Origin: an uncultured Thermomicrobiales bacterium | Lineage (GTDB): Bacteria; Chloroflexota; Chloroflexia; Thermomicrobiales; UBA6265 | DNA: 64,000 nucleotides | Direction of reading: 5' to 3' | Assembly (NCBI GenBank): GCA_902806355.1 | Contig: CADCWI010000090.1 | Coordinates: 1-64,000, forward strand | Shown here: positions 54,737 through 62,488 of the stretch, piece after piece | Layout: the number at the start of each line of letters is the position of its first letter | Numbering within the stretch: position 1 is the first letter of the stretch | Program-made: the position numbers and the translations under genes | The notes under the pieces: generated by a model | Database searches by the model: none | What the model was told of the DNA's origin: nothing | Seen by the model: the letters and a program-made list of their open reading frames with translations, nothing else

Positions 54737-54925
54737 GTAGGGGTAGACCCAACAGACGGTTGCAAAGCAATCGAGCGGATGCGGTCCTTTCGTGTCTGCC
54801 CTGGGTTGTCAACCAGCCGGTTCCCGCTCAGGCCGACTCGTTTGGTTCGGCATCTGGCTGGCATAAAACCAGCCACTACGTGATGCCTACCCTCCCTTTC
54901 GTAGAGGCGGCCCATGTGGCCGCCC
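54737..54925. repeat. Cluster of three GTAG-headed REP-like elements in the gap 54664-54971
   Basis: The first is a plus-strand copy at 54737-54801 (GTAGGGGTAGAC ... GTCTGCCC). The second is a minus-strand copy at 54855-54879, ending ACCAGCCACTAC. The third is a plus-strand copy at 54901-54925, GTAGAGGCGGCC and GGCCGCCC. The second and third face each other 21 bp apart. The second matches 2953-2977 in sequence. Confidence 0.8.
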
Positions 54926-54971
54926 GGTGTCGCCCCCCACCGGTTCCCTGTTTGGAGGCTCGTTCGCCGCC

Positions 54972-56078
54972 TTAGAACGCGAGCAGCACCCGTTTCAAAA
55001 TCCGAATCGCACGCAGGTACTCGCTGAGATGGATACGCTCCTCGGGCGTGTGGTCCAGCGATGAGTCCCCGGGTCCATAGGCAACGATCGGGCATTTCCA
55101 GGCCGGACCGACGACGTTCATGTCGGACGTCCCCAGCTTCAGCGTAAACCGGGGCGTTCCGGCTTCCTCACGGATCGCCCGGAGGAACGGAGGCACCAGC
55201 TTGCTCTGCTTGGTCGTCCTGTATCCCTCCTGGACGCCGTCAACGCTGATCTCGGCGTCACCCCCGATCGTGCGGATGCGATCGAGCAGCCGTGGCACAT
55301 CGATTCCGGGCGGCAGGCGGAGGCCGATCGAGAGGATCGCCCGATCCGAGAGCCCGTCGCCCATGGTGTTGAACACGCGCAGCGAATGCCCGATCGAGCC
55401 GAAGCTGTTCGTGGCACCGGCATTCCAGGCGTCGAGCTCCGCGCGAAGGTCGTTCCAGAACTGGACCGCCTCCTCCGCGACCGACTCGCCGGGCCCCGCC
55501 GTGTGCCGGGTCGACCGTCGCAGGGTGTAGATGAGGGAGAGCGAGCCGCGATAGCCAAGGCAGAGCGCGTCCCATCCGCTGGGCTCTCCGATGATGCAGA
55601 AGTCCGGCGGCGCCCATCTCGCCACTTCCGTCGCGCCTGGGGAGCCGATCACCTCCTCGCCGACCGCGCCGACGACCGTGACCCTGGCATTCAGATCCGG
55701 CGCGGCAGCGGTTGCGGCCGCGACGAACGTCGCCAGCGGTCCCTTGGCATCGACAGCACCCCTGCCCCAGAGCACGCCGTCCTCGATCCTGACCGGAATC
55801 CGGCCTGGAACGGTATCGACGTGACCAAGCAGCACGATGTGACGCTCACCCTGACCGACGCTGCCGACGGCGCTACCAGCAGCATCGTCCTGGATCGAAA
55901 ACCCACGAGTGGCCATCGCCGCCCGCAGGAACGCGACGGCCGCCGATTCGCGACCGGACAGGCTTTCGAGGCTGATCAGTCCCCGCAACAGTTCCACATC
56001 GGCCAGCTCGTCCGATGTCATGCCCGTCCGGTTCTCCAGCTCGGCGAACACGCCATCACGCACTGACGACGACGCCAT
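54972..56078 (-). CDS. lysK: LysW-lysine / LysW-ornithine hydrolase
   Basis: The 368-residue M20-family metallopeptidase shows the first metal motif LLGHVDTVPG, the bridging Asp in GRGAVDAKGPLA, the catalytic Glu pair in VVGAVGEEVIGS and a final His in SSLDHTPEERIHL. LysK cleaves the finished amino acid off LysW. Start: 56078 overlaps the end of the LysX-like gene by 23 bp; an alternative is 56021 (MTSDELADVELLRG). Confidence 0.9.
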   Translation of the reverse strand: MASSSVRDGVFAELENRTGMTSDELADVELLRGLISLESLSGRESAAVAFLRAAMATRGFSIQDDAAGSAVGSVGQGERHIVLLGHVDTVPGRIPVRIEDGVLWGRGAVDAKGPLATFVAAATAAAPDLNARVTVVGAVGEEVIGSPGATEVARWAPPDFCIIGEPSGWDALCLGYRGSLSLIYTLRRSTRHTAGPGESVAEEAVQFWNDLRAELDAWNAGATNSFGSIGHSLRVFNTMGDGLSDRAILSIGLRLPPGIDVPRLLDRIRTIGGDAEISVDGVQEGYRTTKQSKLVPPFLRAIREEAGTPRFTLKLGTSDMNVVGPAWKCPIVAYGPGDSSLDHTPEERIHLSEYLRAIRILKRVLLAF

Positions 56079-56991
56079 GTCCCACCGTCGCTTTCCAGCC
56101 GTTCCGGCTCGCGTCCTCGATGGACGATGGCCGCAGCCGATCGTCGTTGGCTTGGATTAGGGCAGCCAACGACGCGATCGCGCCGGCCACGGATTCGTCG
56201 CCGAGCTGGCGTGCGTTGCGGAAGTCGCTGACCGGATGGATGTCCCAGACGACGGTTCCGTGTTCAACGGTGCCCGTATGCCCGGTTCGCGCCAACTCGA
56301 TCACGACCAACGACGCGCCGAGCGCTCGCGCCGCCCGCTCGGCGATATCGAGCTCCTTCGCGTCCGCATCGACTCCCTCTATCGCGACCGCGCGACCACC
56401 AACGACGTGGACACGCGTCCGAGCGGAGGCATCCGGTGCACCAGCCTGAAGCAGGAAGATCGCTTCCGCTTCATTCCCGAGCACAACCCGGTGCTCAATC
56501 ACGGCATCGGCGGTGTCGTGATCGTGCAGATGCGTGGTCGCCCCGCCGGGTGTCAGTCCCAGCAGGGTCGAGGGAAATCCCAGCTCCGCCGCCGCCTGGA
56601 TTCCGGATGCTTCTGAGAAGGCGGCGAGCGACTTCGGTCGCGGCACCCCGGCATGGGACAGCGCGGTCGCGACCTCCAGCCGGTTGCCGGTCGCGGCCAG
56701 GCCGGCATCGATCGTCTGTACGCCCTGCCCACGCAGGAGCGGCAAGGTCGCGGCGGCCACCGCTCGGTTGGGAGCGCGGTCGATGATGCAAGATAAGGAT
56801 CGGTCGACCGATTCGGCGGCCGTCGCTTCGGTGATTCGCCCCAGCGCCGCGAGTGACGACGCTGGGTCGGGAGGCAAGGGCGCGCTTGCGGGAGGAACGG
56901 GCATCGCCACCATCCCGGCGTCGCCGAGGGCTGCGATGATCTGCTTCTCTTCCATGCGCACACGTGCGCAGAGCACGCCTGTTGCCGTCAC
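56056..56991 (-). CDS. Degenerate LysX-like ATP-grasp protein (probable pseudo-enzyme)
   Basis: The approximately 311-residue protein aligns by eye with LysX along its length: GVLCARVRMEEKQIIAAL, the RLEVATALSHAGVPRPKSLA segment, AELGFPSTLLGLTPGG, VHVVGGRAVAIEGVDAD. It lacks the active-site residues. The ATP lysine of VVLKP is replaced (TLLGLTP), the EKxGRDIR segment is replaced, and the metal motif [11 protein letters not shown] reads WDIHPVSDFRN. It may regulate or scaffold the active LysX proteins or bind LysW. The start is the GTG at 56991, with AGGGG 7 bases upstream. Confidence 0.75.
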   Translation of the reverse strand: MTATGVLCARVRMEEKQIIAALGDAGMVAMPVPPASAPLPPDPASSLAALGRITEATAAESVDRSLSCIIDRAPNRAVAAATLPLLRGQGVQTIDAGLAATGNRLEVATALSHAGVPRPKSLAAFSEASGIQAAAELGFPSTLLGLTPGGATTHLHDHDTADAVIEHRVVLGNEAEAIFLLQAGAPDASARTRVHVVGGRAVAIEGVDADAKELDIAERAARALGASLVVIELARTGHTGTVEHGTVVWDIHPVSDFRNARQLGDESVAGAIASLAALIQANDDRLRPSSIEDASRNGWKATVGHGVVVSA

Positions 56992-57122
56992 CTTGCTACC
57001 CCTGCCTCTCCATGAACCCGCATTTGCCGCCGTCATCAGTGTCGTGCCTTACTGCCCGTGCCACTCAATGCTTCCTCTGTACCGCCGTTGCCTAAGGCGG
57101 TCTGGCCGCTCGCTCCTCAACC

Positions 57123-57280
57123 GTCATTCAGAGCGAAGCGATGAATCCCCGCGCGAAGCGCATCCGCCGCAGGCGGAGCCTCGCATGTCCCCTGCGAGGA
57201 CCGGCTTCACAGGCGATTCCCAGGGATCGAGTGGAAGCGGCCCATCGCCGGGGGGGTCCTTCGTTTTCGCTCAGGATGAC
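57123..57280. repeat. MITE-like element with GTCATTC/GTCATCC termini in the gap 56992-57296
   Basis: It begins GTCATTCAGAGCGAA and ends TTCGCTCAGGATGAC region, with 13 of 15 terminal bases inverted-repeated. It shares words with 33555-33824 (CTTCACAGGCGAT). No gene is in the element. Confidence 0.72.
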
Positions 57281-57296
57281 AAAGAGGGCAGCAGCG

Positions 57297-57461
57297 TCAC
57301 TCGCCCCAGTCCTCCCCCTCTTCCGGCGCCAGCCCGAGCTCGGCCGGATTCGCGTTCAGTACCTCCAGGTCGGCACCACAATCCGGGCAGGGCACGATCT
57401 CGCCCTGCTCCACACCTTCAACTTCGACGTCCGCTCCACACTCGGGGCATTGTGCTGTCAT
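57297..57461 (-). CDS. lysW: Carrier protein LysW
   Basis: The 54-residue protein is a textbook LysW. It has a zinc ribbon ([18 protein letters not shown]) and an acidic C-terminus ending EDWGE, whose terminal glutamate is the attachment point for the growing amino acid. The ATG at 57461 has GGAGG immediately upstream, so the longer frame to 57500 is not used. It lies in the middle of its partner genes. Confidence 0.95.
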   Translation of the reverse strand: MTAQCPECGADVEVEGVEQGEIVPCPDCGADLEVLNANPAELGLAPEEGEDWGE

Positions 57462-57515
57462 ACGTTCCTCCGCTCGATATCTGTTCGCGGGCAGCGGCAC
57501 TGGGCCGGCCCATAA

Positions 57516-58601
57516 TCACGAATCGCCTGACGATGTCACGCCGTCGCCGGGGGATTCTCTCCCGGCGAGGCCAAGACGCTCGTCATGCAGCACCTGCAGC
57601 AGCACCGCCTTGTGGACATGTAGCCGGTTTTCCGCCTGGTCGAAGATGATCGACTGGGGACCATCCGCTACCTCGGATTCGACTTCCTGTCCGCGATGCA
57701 ACGGCAGGCAGTGCATGAAGACCGCCTCCGGTTTCGCTTGAGCCATCAGCTTCCGGGTAACCCTGAACGGCGCGAGCGCCATCAGCTTGCCGGGATTGAC
57801 TGTCTCTCCCATGCTCTCGTGGACATCGGTGTAGACCGCATCGGCACCTTCCACAGCGGCCATCGGGTCATCCGTGATCGTGACTGTAGCGCCGGCTGCC
57901 GCGGCAAGCGTCCGGGCCATCGCCACCACGTCCGGATCCGGACCATACGCCTCCGGCCCGGCCACCGTGACGCTGATCCCAACCGCGCTGCACGAGAGCA
58001 ACAGCGAATGGCAGACGTTGTTGCCATCCCCGACATATGCGAACCGTAATCCCGCCAGACGACCGAATCGTTCCCGCAGCGTGAACACATCGCTCAGGGC
58101 CTCGATCGGGTGATCGAGGGATGTCAGGCCGTTGAGGACAGGCACCTTTGCGCCCGCCGCCAGCTCGAACATGTCCGCACGGTTCTCGACCCGGACCGCA
58201 ATTCCTTCCACGTAGCGGCTGAAGACCTCTGCCGTGTCGCTGATTGTCTCGCCCCGCCGGAGCTGGAGATCCTGCAGGCCAAGAAAGATCGCCTGGCCAC
58301 CAAGCTGCTCCATCGCCGCCTGCAGGGCAGTCCGGGTGCGCGTGCTCGGGTGCTGGAAGATCAGGCCGAGCGTTTTCCCCGCCAGCCAGGCATGCGGCAC
58401 GCGATCCTTGCGGAGCCCTTTGAGCACCGCCGCCGAGTGCAAGACGTCGAGGATCTCGTCCGGCGACAGGTCGGTGTCGGTCAGGAGATCGCGCCCCCGC
58501 AGGGCAGGATTGAGGCACACGCTGACGAGCGGGTCCGTCGCACGCTGCCCTTCTGGCTCGTCCAGTTGATGATCCTGCCCGGTCATCGACGCTGTCCCCA
58601 T
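57516..58601 (-). CDS. argF: Ornithine/acylornithine carbamoyltransferase paralogue 1 (altered HPxQ motif)
   Basis: The approximately 361-residue transcarbamoylase shows the carbamoyl-phosphate motif HPSTRTR, YTDVHESMGE and the OTCase HCLPLHRGQEV motif. In the HPxQ motif it reads HPIEALSD, so the carbamoyl-phosphate-contacting Gln is replaced by Glu. The start is uncertain; a GTG at 58619 overlaps the stop of paralogue 2, and the ATG at 58601 was used. It is downstream of the T-box gene in the same operon. Confidence 0.9.
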   Translation of the reverse strand: MGTASMTGQDHQLDEPEGQRATDPLVSVCLNPALRGRDLLTDTDLSPDEILDVLHSAAVLKGLRKDRVPHAWLAGKTLGLIFQHPSTRTRTALQAAMEQLGGQAIFLGLQDLQLRRGETISDTAEVFSRYVEGIAVRVENRADMFELAAGAKVPVLNGLTSLDHPIEALSDVFTLRERFGRLAGLRFAYVGDGNNVCHSLLLSCSAVGISVTVAGPEAYGPDPDVVAMARTLAAAAGATVTITDDPMAAVEGADAVYTDVHESMGETVNPGKLMALAPFRVTRKLMAQAKPEAVFMHCLPLHRGQEVESEVADGPQSIIFDQAENRLHVHKAVLLQVLHDERLGLAGRESPGDGVTSSGDS

Positions 58602-58612
58602 CGTCTCTTGCG

Positions 58613-59719
58613 TTAGCACAGGGTCTGCACCAGCAGGGCCTTGTGCATGTGCAGCCGGTTCTCCGCCTGGTCGAAGATGATCGATTGCGGACCGTCCGCC
58701 ACCTCTGCCGAAACTTCCTCGTCGCGGTGCATCGGCAGGTCATGCATGAAGACTGCTGTCGGCTTCGCGGCCGTCATCAGCGCGGGCGTGACCTTGTAGG
58801 GCGCGAGCGCGACCGCCCGCGCCGCGCCATCGAGCTGGCCCATGCTGACGTGGACATCGGTGTAGACAGCATCCGCTCCCGTAACCGCCGCGACCGGATC
58901 GTCCACGATCTCGATCACTGCTCCATTATGTCCCGCGAGCCACTGCGCGTGCCGCACGATATCGGGCGACACCCGGTACGCGGGTGGGCTTGCGACGGAC
59001 ATGCTGACCCCCATCGCCGCGCAGGACAGCATCAGCGAGACCGCCATGTTGTTGCCATCGCCGAGATAGGCGAGCTTGAGCCCATCGAGCGAACCGAACG
59101 TCTCCTGAAGCGTCAGCAGGTCAGCCAGCGCCTGCAGCGGATGGCACTTGTCGGAGAGCCCGTTCATGACCGGGATCGACGCGTGCGTCGCCAGCGTCAC
59201 GAGATCGTCGTGATCCGCCACCCGGGCAACGATCGCATCCACGTACCGGCTCAGGATCTGGGCGGTGTCCCCGATCGTCTCGCCCCGCTTCATCTGCAGA
59301 TCGTTGACGCCAAGGAAGATCGCCTGCCCGCCGAGTTGCGCCATCCCCGCCTCGAAGGAGACACGGGTCCGCGTACTTGGGTGCTGGAAGATCATCCCGA
59401 GCGTCTTGCCCGCCAGCCAGGCGTGCGGTTGTCCGTTCCGCGAGAGGCGCTTGATCCGGGCGGCCGTGTCGAGGACCTCGCTGATTTCGTCCGGGGTGAG
59501 ATCGGTATCGACCAGGATATGCCGTCCCCGCAAGCGGGTGCTGACGCTGAACGACGGGAGCGAGGCCGTCCGCGGGCCACCGAGCACGACGGTCCGCTCC
59601 AGGGCGGACGCGATCGGCGCCTGGCTGACGGTGGGCACGGAGTGAAGGATCGTTGGCTGAGACCGTTCGATCCGGTCAAGCTCGAAGGTGGTGACTGCTT
59701 CAGCGGAAACCTGGTGCAT
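58613..59719 (-). CDS. argF: Ornithine/acylornithine carbamoyltransferase paralogue 2 (altered HCLP motif)
   Basis: The 368-residue transcarbamoylase shows HPSTRTRVSFE, HPLQALADLLT (HPxQ intact) and YTDVHVSMGQ. The OTCase signature HCLP reads HDLPMHRDEEV: the Cys that contacts ornithine is an Asp. The ATG at 59719 has GAAGGG 8 bases upstream. An extended open frame runs through to 60058, but that part is the T-box leader. It has a 50-residue N-terminal extension. Paralogue 1 starts within its stop region. Confidence 0.9.
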   Translation of the reverse strand: MHQVSAEAVTTFELDRIERSQPTILHSVPTVSQAPIASALERTVVLGGPRTASLPSFSVSTRLRGRHILVDTDLTPDEISEVLDTAARIKRLSRNGQPHAWLAGKTLGMIFQHPSTRTRVSFEAGMAQLGGQAIFLGVNDLQMKRGETIGDTAQILSRYVDAIVARVADHDDLVTLATHASIPVMNGLSDKCHPLQALADLLTLQETFGSLDGLKLAYLGDGNNMAVSLMLSCAAMGVSMSVASPPAYRVSPDIVRHAQWLAGHNGAVIEIVDDPVAAVTGADAVYTDVHVSMGQLDGAARAVALAPYKVTPALMTAAKPTAVFMHDLPMHRDEEVSAEVADGPQSIIFDQAENRLHMHKALLVQTLC

Positions 59720-59800
59720 CGGGTGTTCCCTTCTCTGTCGGCACGTGTGAACGTGAGGACGCCGGCCCGCCGCATCCGAATCGATCGGAGCAAAGGGGCC

Positions 59801-60070
59801 GAAGGGGCGAGAGGCGTCAGTTCCCGCGGTACCACCCTTCTTGCGGATTCGTTGGTCGCCAACTGGCGCAACGCCCGCATCTCTTGGCTGTTCTGGGCAT
59901 GGGAGCCACCCATCCAGACCTACTTGACGGACCTGAAGGCTCAGGCGTCTTTCTTCGGCCGGCCGCTCCGGGGCGCGTTCAGGGATGCGTCGCTGGTCCC
60001 GGGCTTGCACCATCCCCGGGTCGCTCGAGCGAGCGCATCTCGTACTGGTCCCCGTCATCGCGGGTTGTCG
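59801..60070 (-). promoter_or_regulatory. T-box riboswitch, arginine-type (CGC specifier)
   Basis: Read on the minus strand, the leader has the T-box landmarks. Stem I contains a K-turn GATGA, an AGTA loop, and a distal GGTGCAAG-like loop. On the 3' side, TGAA precedes CGC and a G (59977-59974), then CCCC pairing with GGGG. CGC in the specifier position is an arginine codon. The antiterminator/antisequestrator is at 59825-59840 (GAAGGGTGGTACCGCG), whose arms pair with CGCCCCTTC at 59801-59809 around the UGGUACC bulge. The CCCTTC strand can also pair with the GAAGGG ribosome site at 59728-59733, suggesting translational control. Confidence 0.88.
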
Positions 60071-60087
60071 TGATAACGATTCTCTGG

Positions 60088-60093
60088 ATTGTA
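60088..60093 (-). promoter_or_regulatory. -10 box for the T-box transcript
   Basis: TACAAT on the minus strand, with no convincing -35 at 17 bp, lies about 20 bases before stem I. It would give a leader of about 360 nt. Confidence 0.45.
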
Positions 60094-60220
60094 GGTCGGT
60101 AGAAGGCGCTAACGGGCGGCGACCGTCAGCGCGTCGTACGGGTACGACGCGCCAGTGGTCGCCGTCGGGGAGAGCGGGAAAGCAACTCCCGCTCGATCCC
60201 GTGATGCCGGTATGGCTGCG

Positions 60221-61501
60221 TCATCCCTGTCCAACCTCCGCCTGCTGAGCCTGCCGATCGCGGACATTCGCGACCTTCTGGCCAAGACCGAAGAGCCGGA
60301 TAAACCCTTCGGCGTCTGCCTGCCGGTACACATCATCAGCACCGAACGTCGCCAGATCCTCGTCGTACAACCCGTACGGCGAGGTCATCCCGACCGCTTC
60401 GCATGTGCCTTTGAACAGCTTGAGCCGGACGTCACCGGTGACAGGCTCTTGCGTCTTGTCGACGAAGGCGTCGAGCGCCCCCTTCAGCGGGGTAAACCAT
60501 TGGCCATTGTACACGAGGTCCGCATACTGCATGGCCAACTGGTCCTTGAGCCGCATCGTCATCTTGTCGAGCGTCAGGTGCTCCAGCTCGCGGTGCGCCG
60601 TCATCAGGATCGTGCCGCCCGGTGTCTCGTACACCCCGCGGCTCTTCATCCCGACCAATCGGTTCTCCAGCAGCGTGACCCGCCCGACACCGTGCTTGCC
60701 GCCTAACCCGTTCAACTGTTCGACCATCGGCACCGGATCGAGCCGTTGCCCATCGACCGCGACCGGCCACCCTTCCTCGAACCCGATCGTGACGTACTCC
60801 GCCTCGTTCGGCGCATCTTCCGGCGCGACCGAGAGACCATAGGCATCGGCCGGCGGTTCCTGCCACGGGTCTTCGATCGCGCCGCCCTCATGGGAGAGAT
60901 GCCAGAGGTTGCCGTCCAGCGAGTAGATCTTCGCGGCGGTCGCCGCCACCGGCACGTTATGGGCAGCGGCGTATTCCAGCGCATCCTCTCGGGATCGGAT
61001 GTCCCAGTGCCGCCACGGAGCGATGATCTCGAGCTCCGGCGCGAGCGACATGAAGGTCAGCTCGAACCGCACCTGGTCATTGCCCTTGCCGGTGCAGCCA
61101 TGAGCGACCGCGCCCGCGCCTTCGAGCTTAGCGACCTCGACCTGATGCTTGGCGATCAGCGGGCGCGCGATCGAAGTCCCGAGCAGGTACTTGCGCTCGT
61201 AGATCGCTCCGGCCCGGAGCGTCGGGAACGCATAGTCCCGGATGAACTCGTCCTTGAGATGGGAGACGTACGCCTTGCTGGCGCCACTGGCGAGCGCCTT
61301 GGCCTCGATCCCGGAGAGGTCATCAGGCTGCCCGACATCGGCCGCGAAGGCGATCACCTCGCAGTCGTAATGCTCCTTGAGCCAGGGGATGATGACGGAC
61401 GTGTCGAGCCCGCCGGAATAGGCGAGGACAACTTTGCCGATCGACGGCTTCTCGACGCCGAGGGTTGAGCTCTCGTTGAAATGAATGTCTCGGAAGGTCA
61501 T
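60221..61501 (-). CDS. argG: Argininosuccinate synthase
   Basis: The 426-residue enzyme has the N-terminal ATP motif [29 protein letters not shown], and the citrulline/aspartate region EYAAAHNVP. It condenses citrulline with aspartate. It is somewhat longer than usual, with about 20 extra N-terminal residues. It is the first gene of the cluster, preceded by a 240-nt leader, and stops 127 bp before the T-box promoter of argF. Confidence 0.96.
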   Translation of the reverse strand: MTFRDIHFNESSTLGVEKPSIGKVVLAYSGGLDTSVIIPWLKEHYDCEVIAFAADVGQPDDLSGIEAKALASGASKAYVSHLKDEFIRDYAFPTLRAGAIYERKYLLGTSIARPLIAKHQVEVAKLEGAGAVAHGCTGKGNDQVRFELTFMSLAPELEIIAPWRHWDIRSREDALEYAAAHNVPVAATAAKIYSLDGNLWHLSHEGGAIEDPWQEPPADAYGLSVAPEDAPNEAEYVTIGFEEGWPVAVDGQRLDPVPMVEQLNGLGGKHGVGRVTLLENRLVGMKSRGVYETPGGTILMTAHRELEHLTLDKMTMRLKDQLAMQYADLVYNGQWFTPLKGALDAFVDKTQEPVTGDVRLKLFKGTCEAVGMTSPYGLYDEDLATFGADDVYRQADAEGFIRLFGLGQKVANVRDRQAQQAEVGQG

Positions 61502-61718
61502 GAGAGATGGATGCTCCCGCTCTGGTGATGCTGATCGTCGCGCGATGAACGAGCCGGCAAGGTCACGTCGCTAGGCCAGACGGGGCATCCCCGCCCGCCC
61601 AATACGTGGGCGGCTGTCGATCATCGAGAACGGCTGCATGAGCGTGACCTATCCTTCGCAAGGCGTCTGCTACCTGGAACGCAAACGCTACGCGGGCGTC
61701 CGGGAGACACCCCACCCC

Positions 61719-61780
61719 CACTCGTGACTCTCTTCACAAGCGCACGAGTGACCATACCGGACTCTGCACAGCCCTGTCAA
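61719..61780 (-). promoter_or_regulatory. argG promoter with inverted repeat at the start site
   Basis: On the minus strand, TTGACA (61775-61780), an 18-bp spacer and TATGGT (61751-61756) form a good sigma-70 promoter. An 8-bp inverted repeat, CACTCGTG and CACGAGTG (61719-61750), spans the expected start and could be an operator. The leader is about 240 nt long, with two hairpins near 61575-61615: CCGCCC/GGGCGG and CGGGG/CCCCG. No T-box core is present in it. The gap 61502-61840 holds no gene. Confidence 0.68.
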
Positions 61781-61840
61781 CACTCGCCACTGGCCTTTGA
61801 GGGACCAAGTCGGACATAATCTGAATGATCCAGCACCGAC

Positions 61841-62392
61841 TCAGTGCAAGGCCATGCCTGGTTTACCTTGGCCGTTCCATGGTGGCGAGCAGGACGTAAT
61901 AAGGCGCTTCTCGACAGTTTGTCGTTGTGGTGTCGCGTGGAAGTACAGGTCAACGCGCCGCCCGGACCTGGACTCATCGAGCACCCGCTGATTGATCCTG
62001 CAGTTCGTCATCCTCCCCCCAACGTAGCAGTTTCGTGGCGAGATATTGCCATACCCCGAGTTGAACCTCGTGTTCAGATCCATAGTCTCGCCGACGTAGC
62101 CAATGGAACCCTCCACAACCAGAGCATAAACACCGGGCTTGTGCCGCAGAGGGTGCGGGACAGCAATGCGGAAACGACAGAACGTACCATGTCCGTACTT
62201 GTGCAGCTGCGACGCGTTAGCTTTCACATATCGGCTTTGCGGACTGAACTCGGCGATCGACCCTGAAACATTATGATCAGGGTTGAGGGAATCCACGAAG
62301 TCGAAGCCGAATTCCAGCAGCGTGATGACCGCTTGCACATTACCCACGGCTTCTGACGAGACGTCACCCGTTGCCCCCATATTGTTCGGCAT
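61841..62392 (-). CDS. GIY-YIG nuclease-like protein
   Basis: The 183-residue protein has a C-terminal GIY-YIG domain: PGVYALVVEGSIGYVGET (GIY-YIG strand), the catalytic Arg in LNTRF, the metal Glu in VEKRLI and an Asn in PWNGQG. The first 75 residues are unassigned. GC content and codon choice look lower than in the arg cluster. The function could be restriction, repair or a selfish nuclease. Confidence 0.75.
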   Translation of the reverse strand: MPNNMGATGDVSSEAVGNVQAVITLLEFGFDFVDSLNPDHNVSGSIAEFSPQSRYVKANASQLHKYGHGTFCRFRIAVPHPLRHKPGVYALVVEGSIGYVGETMDLNTRFNSGYGNISPRNCYVGGRMTNCRINQRVLDESRSGRRVDLYFHATPQRQTVEKRLITSCSPPWNGQGKPGMALH

Positions 62393-62488
62393 TCCTTCCC
62401 AGTGCTATCGGCACGAAAACGCATGGCGATTCTTGCGCCGTCCCGGTGGCCGTCCCTACGGAACGGGGCCCCAGGACCGGTGTTTGCT

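Noticed and set aside
50978..54925. CRISPR array suggested by repeated hairpins
   Set aside because: The repeats differ in length and orientation, are scattered between genes and have no regular spacers; no cas gene is present.
59720..60058. N-terminal extension of the second carbamoyltransferase by 113 residues
   Set aside because: The frame is open but covers the T-box leader. The ATG at 59719 has a good ribosome site and the translation upstream is not protein-like.
61502..61750. A second T-box in front of argG
   Set aside because: The GGTGGNACCGCG core is absent from the leader on the minus strand.
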